Source: Bacteroidota bacterium
Lineage (GTDB): Bacteria; Bacteroidota; Bacteroidia; Flavobacteriales_F; PHOS-HE28
Reading direction: 5' to 3'
NCBI GenBank assembly: GCA_029573495.1
Contig: JAKQEI010000043.1
Location: forward strand, 1-38,115
DNA: 38,115 nucleotides
Below, piece after piece: positions 16,519 to 24,473 of the stretch (within the stretch, counting starts at the first letter, position 1; every line of letters begins with the position of its first letter). The notes under the pieces were generated by a model. The model searched no databases. It was not told the DNA's origin and saw only the letters and a program-made list of their open reading frames with translations. The position numbers and the translations under genes are program-made.

Positions 16519-16753
16519 GCTGCTGGCACTACCGCTCATCGGTCTGGTACACCTGTACCGTTACCTGCTGTCGCCGTTGCTGCCGGGTGCTTGCCGGTAC
16601 ACGCCGACCTGTTCGGAGTATGGTTTGGAGGCACTGCGCACCCACGGTGCCTTCCGCGGTGGCTACCTCACCCTCAAGCGCATCCTATCTTGTCATCCCT
16701 GGGGCGGTCATGGTCACGACCCCGTCCCCCAAGCACCTAAGGAACATGGATAA
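16511..16753 (+). CDS. yidD: Membrane protein insertion efficiency factor YidD
   Basis: An 80-residue protein. The start [20 protein letters not shown] and then [18 protein letters not shown] and [15 protein letters not shown] are unmistakable for YidD, which assists YidC-dependent membrane protein insertion from the inner face of the membrane. The three conserved Cys (CRYTPTC and SCHP) are present. It overlaps rnpA by eight bases (ATGGTTAA) and the S41 gene by eight bases (ATGGATAA). The rnpA-yidD order is conserved in most bacteria. Confidence 0.94.
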   Translation: MVKLLALPLIGLVHLYRYLLSPLLPGACRYTPTCSEYGLEALRTHGAFRGGYLTLKRILSCHPWGGHGHDPVPQAPKEHG

Positions 16754-18422
16754 GCAGAAGAAGGCCCCGAAGTGGAAGCTCTGGTTGATGGGAGCCGCCA
16801 TCGTCAGTGGTGGTGCGTTCACCATCTCGGCGGCGGACAGCTACTTCGAGATCAGCAAGAACCTGGAGATCTTCACCGAACTCTACAAGGAGCTGAACAT
16901 CTACTACGTGGATGACACACAGCCCGGCAAGCTCATGAAGACGGGGATCGATGCGATGCTGAACTCGCTCGACCCATACACCCAGTACATCCCGGAGAGC
17001 GACATGGAGGATTACCGCTTCATGACCACCGGGCAGTATGGTGGTATCGGGGCGCTGATCAAGCGCTCTAACGACCGGGTTTTCGTGAGCGACCCCTACG
17101 AAGGCTATCCGGCGATGAAGGCCGGCATCTGGGCCGGGGACGAGATCGTGGAAGTGGACGGCCGCAGGATCGCCGGCATGGAGACCGATGAGGTCAGCAA
17201 ACTGCTGAAGGGACAGGCGGGCAGCACCGTCAAGGTGATCACTCAGCGGCAGGGCATGGAACCCGTCACGCACACGCTCACGCGCGAGGAGATCAAGATC
17301 CCGGATGTGCCCTACAAAGGGATGATCGATCCGTCGAACAAGGTGGGCTACATCAAGTTGAACAGCTTCACGCAGACCGCCGCACAGGAGGTGCGTTCGG
17401 CGATGAAGGACCTGAAGGACCAGGGTGCGTCGAAGATGATCCTGGACCTGCGCGGCAACGGTGGTGGTCTTCTGCGCGAGGCCGTTAACATCGTGAACCT
17501 CTACGTGCCTAAGAATGAACTGGTCGTGGAGACGCGCGGGAAGATCCCCGAGTGGGACAAGACCTATAAGACCTTGAGCGAACCGCTGGATGCGGAGATC
17601 CCCCTGGTGGTGCTGGTGGATGGCCAGAGCGCCAGCGCGAGCGAGATCGTGTCCGGTGCGCTGCAGGACCTGGACCGTGCGGTGATCGTGGGTGAGCGCA
17701 CCTTCGGCAAGGGGTTGGTGCAGCAGACGCGTGATCTCTACTACAACAGCAAGTTGAAGGTCACCGTGGCCAAATACTACATCCCGAGCGGCCGGTGCAT
17801 CCAGAAACTGGACTATTCGCACCGCGACAGCCTGGGTAAGGTGGAGGAGGTGAAGGCCGAGGCGATCGCTGAGTTCAAGACGCGCAATGGTCGTCCCGTG
17901 TTCGATGGCCGTGGCATCCTTCCCGACGTCGAGGTCATGGATCCGGAGCTTGCCAAGGTGGTGGGAGGTCTTTACGCCAAGGACCTCTTCTTCGAGTTCG
18001 CCACGCGCTACCGCCTGGCGCATGCGGAGATCGGGCCTGCTGAGGAGTTCAGGGTGAGCGATGCCCTCTACCAGGAGTTCGTGGACTTCGTGAAGGACAA
18101 GAGCTTCGAGTACGACACGGAGACCCTCGAGGCCTTCAAGAAGTTGGAGGAAGCGGCGAAGAAGGAACGCTACTACGACCACGCGAAGGCGCAGATGGAA
18201 GCGCTGCATGCCGAGCTGGCCCCGGACCGCATGGAAGAACTGACGCGTTTCCGTACGGACATCGAAGAGGTGCTTCGTAACGAGATCGTGGGTCGGTACT
18301 ACTTCCAGACCGGTCGTGCCAAGGCCGCACTGGCGACCGATCCTTCCGTGAAGGCGGCGGTGGACCTGCTCAACGGCCCTGAGTACGCCAAGGTGCTCAC
18401 GACCGTCAAACCGGGCAAATAG
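16746..18422 (+). CDS. S41 family C-terminal processing peptidase (CtpA-like)
   Basis: A 558-residue periplasmic protease with an N-terminal membrane anchor (about 10-30, [20 protein letters not shown]). Then come the family lead-in [30 protein letters not shown], a PDZ domain (about 95-190, [20 protein letters not shown]) and the S41 protease core with [23 protein letters not shown] and [14 protein letters not shown]. By alignment with plant D1 protease the nucleophile is Ser297 and the general base Lys322 in ERTFGKG. A helical C-terminal part of about 180 residues follows (from about 380), usual for Bacteroidota homologues. The family removes or degrades C-terminal tails of envelope proteins. 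The start at 16746 overlaps yidD by eight bases; a long open frame farther upstream is a shadow of rnpA and yidD. Confidence 0.92.
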   Translation: MDKQKKAPKWKLWLMGAAIVSGGAFTISAADSYFEISKNLEIFTELYKELNIYYVDDTQPGKLMKTGIDAMLNSLDPYTQYIPESDMEDYRFMTTGQYGGIGALIKRSNDRVFVSDPYEGYPAMKAGIWAGDEIVEVDGRRIAGMETDEVSKLLKGQAGSTVKVITQRQGMEPVTHTLTREEIKIPDVPYKGMIDPSNKVGYIKLNSFTQTAAQEVRSAMKDLKDQGASKMILDLRGNGGGLLREAVNIVNLYVPKNELVVETRGKIPEWDKTYKTLSEPLDAEIPLVVLVDGQSASASEIVSGALQDLDRAVIVGERTFGKGLVQQTRDLYYNSKLKVTVAKYYIPSGRCIQKLDYSHRDSLGKVEEVKAEAIAEFKTRNGRPVFDGRGILPDVEVMDPELAKVVGGLYAKDLFFEFATRYRLAHAEIGPAEEFRVSDALYQEFVDFVKDKSFEYDTETLEAFKKLEEAAKKERYYDHAKAQMEALHAELAPDRMEELTRFRTDIEEVLRNEIVGRYYFQTGRAKAALATDPSVKAAVDLLNGPEYAKVLTTVKPGK

Positions 18423-18427
18423 GCCGG

Positions 18428-20035
18428 ATGACATTCGCACCATCGGGCCTGGTAAGAGGTCGCGATGCCTTCCGAACGGTGCATGTCGGGGCGCTGGTGC
18501 TGTGCGCCGTCATGCTCCCCTGGAGCAAGGCCCTCCTCAGCATGGCTCAACTGCTGTTGATCGCCAACTGGCTGGTGGAAGGCGTGGTGCGCAGGGATGT
18601 GAAGGGTCGGTTCCGACGTGCGTTCACCGAGGCACCTTCCCTGGTCTTCATCAGCTTCTTCCTTCTCCATCTCCTCGGTCTGTTCTGGACCGCCGACATG
18701 GGTTGGGGCATGGACCTCGTGCGCATCCTGCTGCCGGTCCTGGCCTTCGGCGCGGTGTTGGGTGCATCGCCTCGGCTGGATCGGATCGAGTTCCGCACCG
18801 TCGTGTTGTTCGGAGCCTGGAGCGTCGTGGTGAGCACCTGGGCATGCCTGCTCGCACACGACGGCTTCACCAGCGATTACCGCTCCCTCTCGGTCTTCGT
18901 CAGCCACATCCGGCTCACTTTGCTGCTCTGCCTGGCGATCGTGGTGTTCCTGATGGATCGCGGCGGTCCCCGGTGGTTCCGCCTTGCAGGCCATGGTGCC
19001 GCGTTGTGGTCCTTGTTCTTCATCGACCGGTTGGGCAGCATCCAAGGCTACCTCATCCTCCTGGTGATCGCTGCGGTGTATTCCTGGCGATGGACGAAAG
19101 CGCGCGGTGGACCCTTCTGGCGCATCATGCGGATCGTGCTGCCAGCCTTGCCGGTCGTGGTCCTTTTCCTCCTGTGGAGCGGCGTGCGTGCGCGATACCG
19201 ATTGCCTGACCCCGCCATCATACTTAAGTTCGAACACACCGCTGGCGGCGAACAATACCTGCACGACATCGACGACCCGCAGATGGAGAACGGCCACCAT
19301 GTCTGGACCTATGTGGCTCCCCGTGAATTGCAACGTAGCTGGGACCGAAGGAGCGAGCGGTCCTACGAGGCGAACGACGACAAGGGCCATCCGATCTGGA
19401 GCACCTTGGTGCGTTACATGGCCTCGAAGGGTGTGCGGAAGGACAGTGTCGCCATGGCGGAACTCACGGATGCGGAGGTCACAGCCATTGAGCAGGGGGT
19501 CACCAATGCCCATTCCGATCGTTGGAGTGGGTTGAGCGCACGCTTCGATGAGGTGGCCTTCGAGCTTCAGCAGTACCGATCGAAAGGAGCGGTCGATGGT
19601 CACTCCGTGACGATGCGCCTGGAGTACCTGCGAGCGGGATGGAACATCGCCAGGGTCCATCCCTGGTCCGGTGTAGGGACCGGTGATACGGAACTTGCTT
19701 TCCAGGAGGAGTATGAACGAATGGGGTCGAAGCTGTCAGAGCCTTGGCGTCGTCGCGCGCATAACGAATACCTCACATTATGGATCAGCTTCGGGGTGAT
19801 CGGCCTCGGGTGGTCCTTGTTCACGTGGTGCTTCCCGGCATGGCGAACAGGGGCCTGGAAGCATCCATTGTTCATCGCCTGGGCCATCATTTTCGGCATC
19901 TCCTGCCTCACGGATGACACGATCGAGACGCAGGTGGGGGCGACCTTCTTCGCGTTCTATTACACGCTGCTCGTCTTCGCCGCGCCTAGGGAAGAGGCAG
20001 TTCCTGCAACAGCGCCAACACGCGCTCGGGGCTGA
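18428..20035 (+). CDS. O-antigen ligase/polymerase-like membrane protein
   Basis: A 535-residue protein with about ten to eleven membrane segments. There is a large soluble loop at about 265-405 (between LFLLWSGVRARYRL and MRLEYLRAGWNIARVHPWSG). The motif GVGTGDTELAFQEEYER followed by RRRAHNEYLTLWISFGVIGL is the Wzy_C/WaaL signature; the HNEYL segment is characteristic of O-antigen ligase family proteins. These join a lipid-linked glycan to lipid A-core or polymerise repeat units at the periplasmic face. In T9SS bacteria such a ligase is part of the route that makes the glycan to which cargo is anchored, but which substrate this one uses is unknown. It starts five bases after the S41 gene and its last 50 bases overlap the oppositely oriented GT9 gene. 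Confidence 0.8.
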   Translation: MTFAPSGLVRGRDAFRTVHVGALVLCAVMLPWSKALLSMAQLLLIANWLVEGVVRRDVKGRFRRAFTEAPSLVFISFFLLHLLGLFWTADMGWGMDLVRILLPVLAFGAVLGASPRLDRIEFRTVVLFGAWSVVVSTWACLLAHDGFTSDYRSLSVFVSHIRLTLLLCLAIVVFLMDRGGPRWFRLAGHGAALWSLFFIDRLGSIQGYLILLVIAAVYSWRWTKARGGPFWRIMRIVLPALPVVVLFLLWSGVRARYRLPDPAIILKFEHTAGGEQYLHDIDDPQMENGHHVWTYVAPRELQRSWDRRSERSYEANDDKGHPIWSTLVRYMASKGVRKDSVAMAELTDAEVTAIEQGVTNAHSDRWSGLSARFDEVAFELQQYRSKGAVDGHSVTMRLEYLRAGWNIARVHPWSGVGTGDTELAFQEEYERMGSKLSEPWRRRAHNEYLTLWISFGVIGLGWSLFTWCFPAWRTGAWKHPLFIAWAIIFGISCLTDDTIETQVGATFFAFYYTLLVFAAPREEAVPATAPTRARG

Positions 20036-20993
20036 TCCGTTGGATACAGGCACAGGGCTTCCCTGCGGCGCATGTGGGGCAGTCGGGATCGGCGACCAAG
20101 GCATGGGCATCGCGCCCGATCGGCGCCCATCGACCCGGATGGATGGGGCGCCGGGGCGAATAGAGACCGATGGCGCGGATGCCGCACGCGGCGGCGATGT
20201 GCAGCGGACCGGTACTGGCGGCGACGAGTGCCTCGCTGGCACCGATCAGACCGATCAACTCCTCCAGCGATAGCAGACCTCCCGCATCGATGGTGTTGGG
20301 ACCACCAAGGGGTAGCGCCGTTCGGTAATGATCCGCTTCATCCGCGGTACCGGTGACGATCGTGGTGAAAGGCCCTTGGTCCAACAGGCGGATCAGTGAT
20401 GCGAAATGGTCCAGCCCCCATTCCACGGCACTGCCCTTGGAGCCCGGATGCAGGATAACCTGGCGTGTTCCAGGTCGTCGCCAGGTCGCCACCCGCTCCG
20501 ATGCCATGGGCGCCCGGAACCCGCTCAGGGCTGCGAGTTCATCCACGCCGAGCTGCGGTACCGACATCAGCGGAGCGAGCAACTTCAAGTTGAGCTGGGC
20601 CTCGTGCAGGTCACTGCGCTTTCGGCTGAAGGACACGCGGTGTGTGCAGGTGACCCAATGCCACCATCGATGGCTTGTGCCGATGCGTGTGGGGATACCT
20701 GCCTGCTTCGCCCAAGCGGCCACCAGCCGATGCGGGAACACATGGACGAGGGCATCCGCCTTCAATGAGCGGAGCATTTCCACAGCGTCAGCAGTTCCGA
20801 GTTCCTCCAGGGTGAGGATGTGATCGACATGCGAACAGCAAGCGAGCACGGGGCGGGTATAGCTGCGTCCGATGAAGGTGATCCGTGTGCCTGGGAACAC
20901 CTGTTCCAGCAGCCCCGCCAGGGGCAGTGTCAGCATCACATCGCCGATGCTGTCCGGCCGGCTCAGGATGATGTGCTCAGGCGACCTGTTCAC
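19986..20993 (-). CDS. Glycosyltransferase family 9 (heptosyltransferase-like), GTG start
   Basis: A 335-residue cytoplasmic GT-B enzyme. The N-terminal motif IILSRPDSIGDVMLTLPLAG and the late ASTGPLHIAAACGIRAIGLY are diagnostic of the ADP-heptose:LPS heptosyltransferase family, and ILHPGSKGSAVEWGLDHFAS forms the linker and donor region. The C-terminal end has four Cys (DCPTC then KPCAC), possibly a metal or disulfide site. The gene begins with GTG at 20993, which lies 17 bases inside the end of the upstream GT2 gene, so the pair is translationally coupled. Its 3' end overlaps the O-antigen ligase gene by 50 bases. Sugar specificity cannot be told from the sequence. Confidence 0.88.
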   Translation of the reverse strand: MNRSPEHIILSRPDSIGDVMLTLPLAGLLEQVFPGTRITFIGRSYTRPVLACCSHVDHILTLEELGTADAVEMLRSLKADALVHVFPHRLVAAWAKQAGIPTRIGTSHRWWHWVTCTHRVSFSRKRSDLHEAQLNLKLLAPLMSVPQLGVDELAALSGFRAPMASERVATWRRPGTRQVILHPGSKGSAVEWGLDHFASLIRLLDQGPFTTIVTGTADEADHYRTALPLGGPNTIDAGGLLSLEELIGLIGASEALVAASTGPLHIAAACGIRAIGLYSPRRPIHPGRWAPIGRDAHALVADPDCPTCAAGKPCACIQRISPERVLALLQELPLP

Positions 20994-21735
20994 GCAGGCG
21001 TTGGAGTTTGGCGTACTTCAGGTGAACGGCCCGCGCACTGAGCCGTGCGATCGAATAGCCGGCCCGACCATCGAGGAAGCCGAGGCGGAACAGGTAGCCC
21101 TGAACGAACTTCACCAAGGGGGAGAAGATGCGCTTGAGCGGGCCGGGGTGTTTCCCTTCCATGAAGAGCTTCCGAGCGTGGAGATCGCTGTACCGTTCGA
21201 TACGTTGCTCATGGGACGCCACCGTGGGATAGGAGTAGTGCAGGAGGTCCCCAGGTAGTTCGTGCACAACCAACGATGGGTCAAGATGCAGTTCCTCGTG
21301 CACATGCTCACCCTGCCACCGGGCCCGGTCCTTGGGGAAGAGACGCACTTTGGCATCGGGGTACCATCCGCCATGGCGCACCCATGTTCCGCAATAATTG
21401 GTGAGACGTGCGAAACGATAGGCCCCGGTCAGTCCCTGATCCATGGAATCCATCAACGAGGCGCGTAATTCAGGAGAGATCGCTTCGTCCGCATCCATCG
21501 ACAGGATGTAAGGGCCACGGGCCAGTCCGTTCGCGAAGTTCTTCTGGTCGGAATAATCGGTCCAGGCACGCACGGTCACCTTGGCTCCATGCTCCGCCGC
21601 GATGCGCGCCGTGTCATCGGTGCTCTCCGCGTCCACCACGATCACTTCATCGACGAGCAGCTGCAGGGAGATGAGGCAACGGGCGATGTTGTGCGCCTCG
21701 TTGCGCGTGATGATCACGGCGGAAATGCCTTTCAT
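20977..21735 (-). CDS. Glycosyltransferase family 2 (WaaE/KdtX-like)
   Basis: A 252-residue GT-A enzyme. It begins with ISAVIITRNEAHNIARCLIS, then EVIVVDAESTDDTARIA, DYSDQKNFANGLARG and the metal/nucleotide-sugar site SMDADEA (Asp81 and Asp83). The middle GGWYPDAKVRLFPKDRARW and EHVHEEL are typical of the beta-1,4-glucosyltransferase type seen in lipopolysaccharide core synthesis. A C-terminal amphipathic or membrane-peripheral part (FSPLVKFVQGYLFRLGFLDG) is normal for the group. It is the first gene of a two-gene unit with GT9. Confidence 0.9.
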   Translation of the reverse strand: MKGISAVIITRNEAHNIARCLISLQLLVDEVIVVDAESTDDTARIAAEHGAKVTVRAWTDYSDQKNFANGLARGPYILSMDADEAISPELRASLMDSMDQGLTGAYRFARLTNYCGTWVRHGGWYPDAKVRLFPKDRARWQGEHVHEELHLDPSLVVHELPGDLLHYSYPTVASHEQRIERYSDLHARKLFMEGKHPGPLKRIFSPLVKFVQGYLFRLGFLDGRAGYSIARLSARAVHLKYAKLQRLREQVA

Positions 21736-21741
21736 GGCCGC

Positions 21742-21749
21742 CGAAGTTA
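21742..21749 (-). promoter_or_regulatory. Possible -7 box of the GT2-GT9 operon
   Basis: The minus strand reads TAACTTCG, seven of eight to TAnnTTTG, and ends six bases before the ATG at 21735. A transcript from here would have a leader of about three bases. Confidence 0.4.
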
Positions 21750-21765
21750 ACCGGGGCGGACCGGC

Positions 21766-24375
21766 TCAGCGGAGGTGCGCCACCACCAGGCGTCCACGCT
21801 GCGGTGCACCGTGGCCGTGGTCCAGGACGATCGCGTAGGTCCCTGATGCAAGGCCCGAGATATCGAGCACCTGCGTGGTCCCGCTCACCCTGGTACGGAG
21901 GACATCGCGTCCCATCGCATCGAACACCGTGAGGTTGCCGCCCCGCTCAGTGGTGCGGATGGTGACCTCGGAGCTCGCGGGTTGCGGGAACACGAGCAGG
22001 TCATCGGCTACGGAGATCTGCGCAATGCCTTGTCCGGGATTCGCTGTGAAGGTGATGCAATAGTCCTCCACCTCGCCATAATCGAACGAAGCAGTGCAAG
22101 GTGCTTCCGGTTCGCTGTCGTATTGCATGATCACGCGCATACGGGTGGAGCCCAACGCCGTGTTGGCCGGGATGTACACAAGGCCCTCCACCGGGTCGTT
22201 GTCCGCGTCGCCGCTGTCGAAGAGCAGTTCATTCGGGGTGTCGAACTCACCGTTCTGGTCCAGGTCGATCCACACATGGAACCACTCGTTGAACTGGAAT
22301 CCGCTGAAGTCCGGGCTCAAGCGAATGGAGTGCGACATCCCGACGGCAAGTTCAGTGCTCACCTCCGTGTAGTCGCTGTATCCGTCACCAGCGCCGGAGT
22401 CGTGGTCGATATCACCGAGCAACACGTTCGCGATCCACTCGTCACCGGTATCTCCACCATCCGTTGCACAATAGACAAGGTCCGTGCAGGCGCCGCAGCC
22501 CGTCGTTGCCGCCGTGATGGCAGTGGACCAATCCGTTGGAACACCATCGCACACGGTCCGTACCTGAACGGTGATCTGGCTGCAGGGTTCCAGCGGGGTT
22601 ATCTCGAAGGTGCTACCGGTGATCCCAGGCACCTCGGTGAAGTCGGTGGTCCCGATCGGTGCATAGCGGACCTCGTAGCTGTCCGCAGCGAGCACGGATG
22701 TCCAGAAGATGTTCACGATGTCCTCACCAACGAAGCCCTGGTCCAGTCCCGCAGGCGCCAGGCAGCAGCCTTCGCTCGTCCAGGTGAAGAGGGTGCTGTG
22801 CTCACTCATCTCCTCCCCGCAGTGCGCGGTGAGCTGGAACTCATAGGGCGTGCAGGCTTCAAGATCCTCCACCAACAGGCTCGTTCCAGTGATCCCGTTC
22901 ACCTCGTTCCAATCCGGTGCACCGGTCTGACGATAGCGCAGGTCGAACCCTTCACCGGACACCGATTGCCAGGAGAGCAGGGCCGAGTTGACCGTGACGG
23001 TCTGCACCGCCGGGTTGTATGGCGCCGGACAGGTGCCGCATCCGTTCATGATCAATTGCATGCTGTTGCCGGCATTGATGCGTCCCCCGGTCACGGTCTG
23101 TCCTGGAAGATTGCCGACCTGGTCCACGCCCTGGAAGAGCACGTCACGGATGTAGAGGGCACCTTGCGCCGGGTCACCTTTGGCCAGGGTCATGAAACTT
23201 GCGCACGGCGCGCTATAGAGTAGGCCGATCACGCCCGCCGTGAGCGGACTGGCGAAACTGGTGCCCGAAGTGGTGCCGTAGTTGTCATTGATGCGGGTGG
23301 TGTACACGTCCTCACCGGGCGCCCCCACATCGATGGTCGTCAAGCCGTATGCTGAGAAGGTCCGATCGTCGTCGACATCGGTGGCCGTTACACTGATCAT
23401 GAAGTCGCTGGGGCAGGCCGTCGGTAGATCGCCCACGACATCCACGTTCACGTTGTTGTTGGCGGTGGCACCGCAGTTCAACACCCCTTCGGAGCCGAGT
23501 GAGTCATACATCGCGCACCAGATGGGTGCATCCGCAGGCTGACCGCCATTGATCCCCCAGCTGGCGTTGGTGGCCACCACGAACGCGCCCTTCTCGCCTT
23601 CGGTATCGTTGTACAGCCGTCGCATCGTGAGCGGGTAACTGTGGGAGGCGAGCACCCCGGCATCGTTGGCGCCGGAGTTGAACACCACCATCATCTTCAC
23701 GTTCCAGTTGGCTCCAACGACACCCACCTCGTTGTTGCCGGTGGCACCGATCATGCCGGCCACCTGGGTGCCATGCGAACCGCCGTAGACCTGGTCGTTC
23801 TCAGCGTTCGCATTCCAGCCTCGGAAGTCGTCCACATAACCGTTGGCGTCGTCATCGATCCCGTTGTTCGGCACTTCGGCATGGTTGAACCAGGCGTTGT
23901 CGATCAGGTCCGGATGGGGCATGTCGCAGTTCTCGATGATGCAGACGACGATGGTATCGCCATCCGCGGTGAGGCCCCCGGTACTGATCTCCCAGGCCCC
24001 TTCGCTGTTGATGTTCTGGTGGTGCCATTGCTGCCCGTACTGCGGGTCGTTCGGCACCTCACGCAGTTCCAGGTGGTGGTTGTTCTGGGCCAGCATCACG
24101 TCCTTGTGGCTCCGCGCAGCCCGTAAAAGGGCGGATTGGTCCGCACGGTTCGGGTCGAAGTGCAGCAGCCAGGTGCGCATGGGCGCGCTCACTTCGCGCA
24201 CCACCTGGATGCCGGTGGGTGTCCCATGCCACTCACCCAGGTCCTCCGCGACCTTCTGAGCGCTGGCGTCAGGGTTGAGCATGATGAGCAGGTCGCCGGG
24301 AATGGCCACGGCCTGTGCGCGGAGTTCGGGGGTCCATGCGCAGAGCAGGACGGTGCAGAGAAGTAGTGATCGCAT
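21766..24375 (-). CDS. T9SS-exported subtilisin-like (S8) protease with altered catalytic Asp
   Basis: An 869-residue protein. Order: signal peptide (1-20); propeptide-like region (about 22-120); S8 domain (about 125-430); two fibronectin type III domains (about 440-530 and 532-640); a GEVED domain (about 660-780, ending FDYGEVEDYCITF); and a T9SS sorting domain (about 785-869, DLLVFPQPASSEVTI to GRLVVAHL). In the S8 domain His201 (GGSHGTQVAGMIG), Asn270 (ATNASWG) and Ser373 (SGTSFASP) are intact. The first catalytic motif, normally (V/I)xDxGxxxxHPDL, reads VVCIIENCDMPHPDL: the Asp position holds Glu148 or, by gapless alignment, Ile147. Activity is therefore uncertain. It stands alone on its strand with a perfect -7 box. 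Confidence 0.9.
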   Translation of the reverse strand: MRSLLLCTVLLCAWTPELRAQAVAIPGDLLIMLNPDASAQKVAEDLGEWHGTPTGIQVVREVSAPMRTWLLHFDPNRADQSALLRAARSHKDVMLAQNNHHLELREVPNDPQYGQQWHHQNINSEGAWEISTGGLTADGDTIVVCIIENCDMPHPDLIDNAWFNHAEVPNNGIDDDANGYVDDFRGWNANAENDQVYGGSHGTQVAGMIGATGNNEVGVVGANWNVKMMVVFNSGANDAGVLASHSYPLTMRRLYNDTEGEKGAFVVATNASWGINGGQPADAPIWCAMYDSLGSEGVLNCGATANNNVNVDVVGDLPTACPSDFMISVTATDVDDDRTFSAYGLTTIDVGAPGEDVYTTRINDNYGTTSGTSFASPLTAGVIGLLYSAPCASFMTLAKGDPAQGALYIRDVLFQGVDQVGNLPGQTVTGGRINAGNSMQLIMNGCGTCPAPYNPAVQTVTVNSALLSWQSVSGEGFDLRYRQTGAPDWNEVNGITGTSLLVEDLEACTPYEFQLTAHCGEEMSEHSTLFTWTSEGCCLAPAGLDQGFVGEDIVNIFWTSVLAADSYEVRYAPIGTTDFTEVPGITGSTFEITPLEPCSQITVQVRTVCDGVPTDWSTAITAATTGCGACTDLVYCATDGGDTGDEWIANVLLGDIDHDSGAGDGYSDYTEVSTELAVGMSHSIRLSPDFSGFQFNEWFHVWIDLDQNGEFDTPNELLFDSGDADNDPVEGLVYIPANTALGSTRMRVIMQYDSEPEAPCTASFDYGEVEDYCITFTANPGQGIAQISVADDLLVFPQPASSEVTIRTTERGGNLTVFDAMGRDVLRTRVSGTTQVLDISGLASGTYAIVLDHGHGAPQRGRLVVAHLR

Positions 24376-24392
24376 CAGTTCAGGGAGAAGCC

Positions 24393-24400
24393 CAAAGGTA
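24393..24400 (-). promoter_or_regulatory. -7 promoter box of the S8 protease gene
   Basis: The minus strand reads TACCTTTG, an exact match to TAnnTTTG, ending 17 bases before the ATG at 24375; the leader would be about 12-14 bases. No -33 TTTG is evident. Confidence 0.55.
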
Positions 24401-24473
24401 GGAGGTGCCCACTAGGCATGGGGTGTGCAGCGATGCGCGGTCACCGCAAGGCTTGGAAGGCTGAAAGGCCCTC

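Noticed and set aside
16737..18443. 568-codon minus-strand frame
   Set aside because: Antisense shadow of the S41 protease gene created by GC-rich codon use; rich in His and Arg with no domain.
18299..19660. 453-codon minus-strand frame
   Set aside because: Antisense shadow of the O-antigen ligase-like gene; compositionally biased and without domains.
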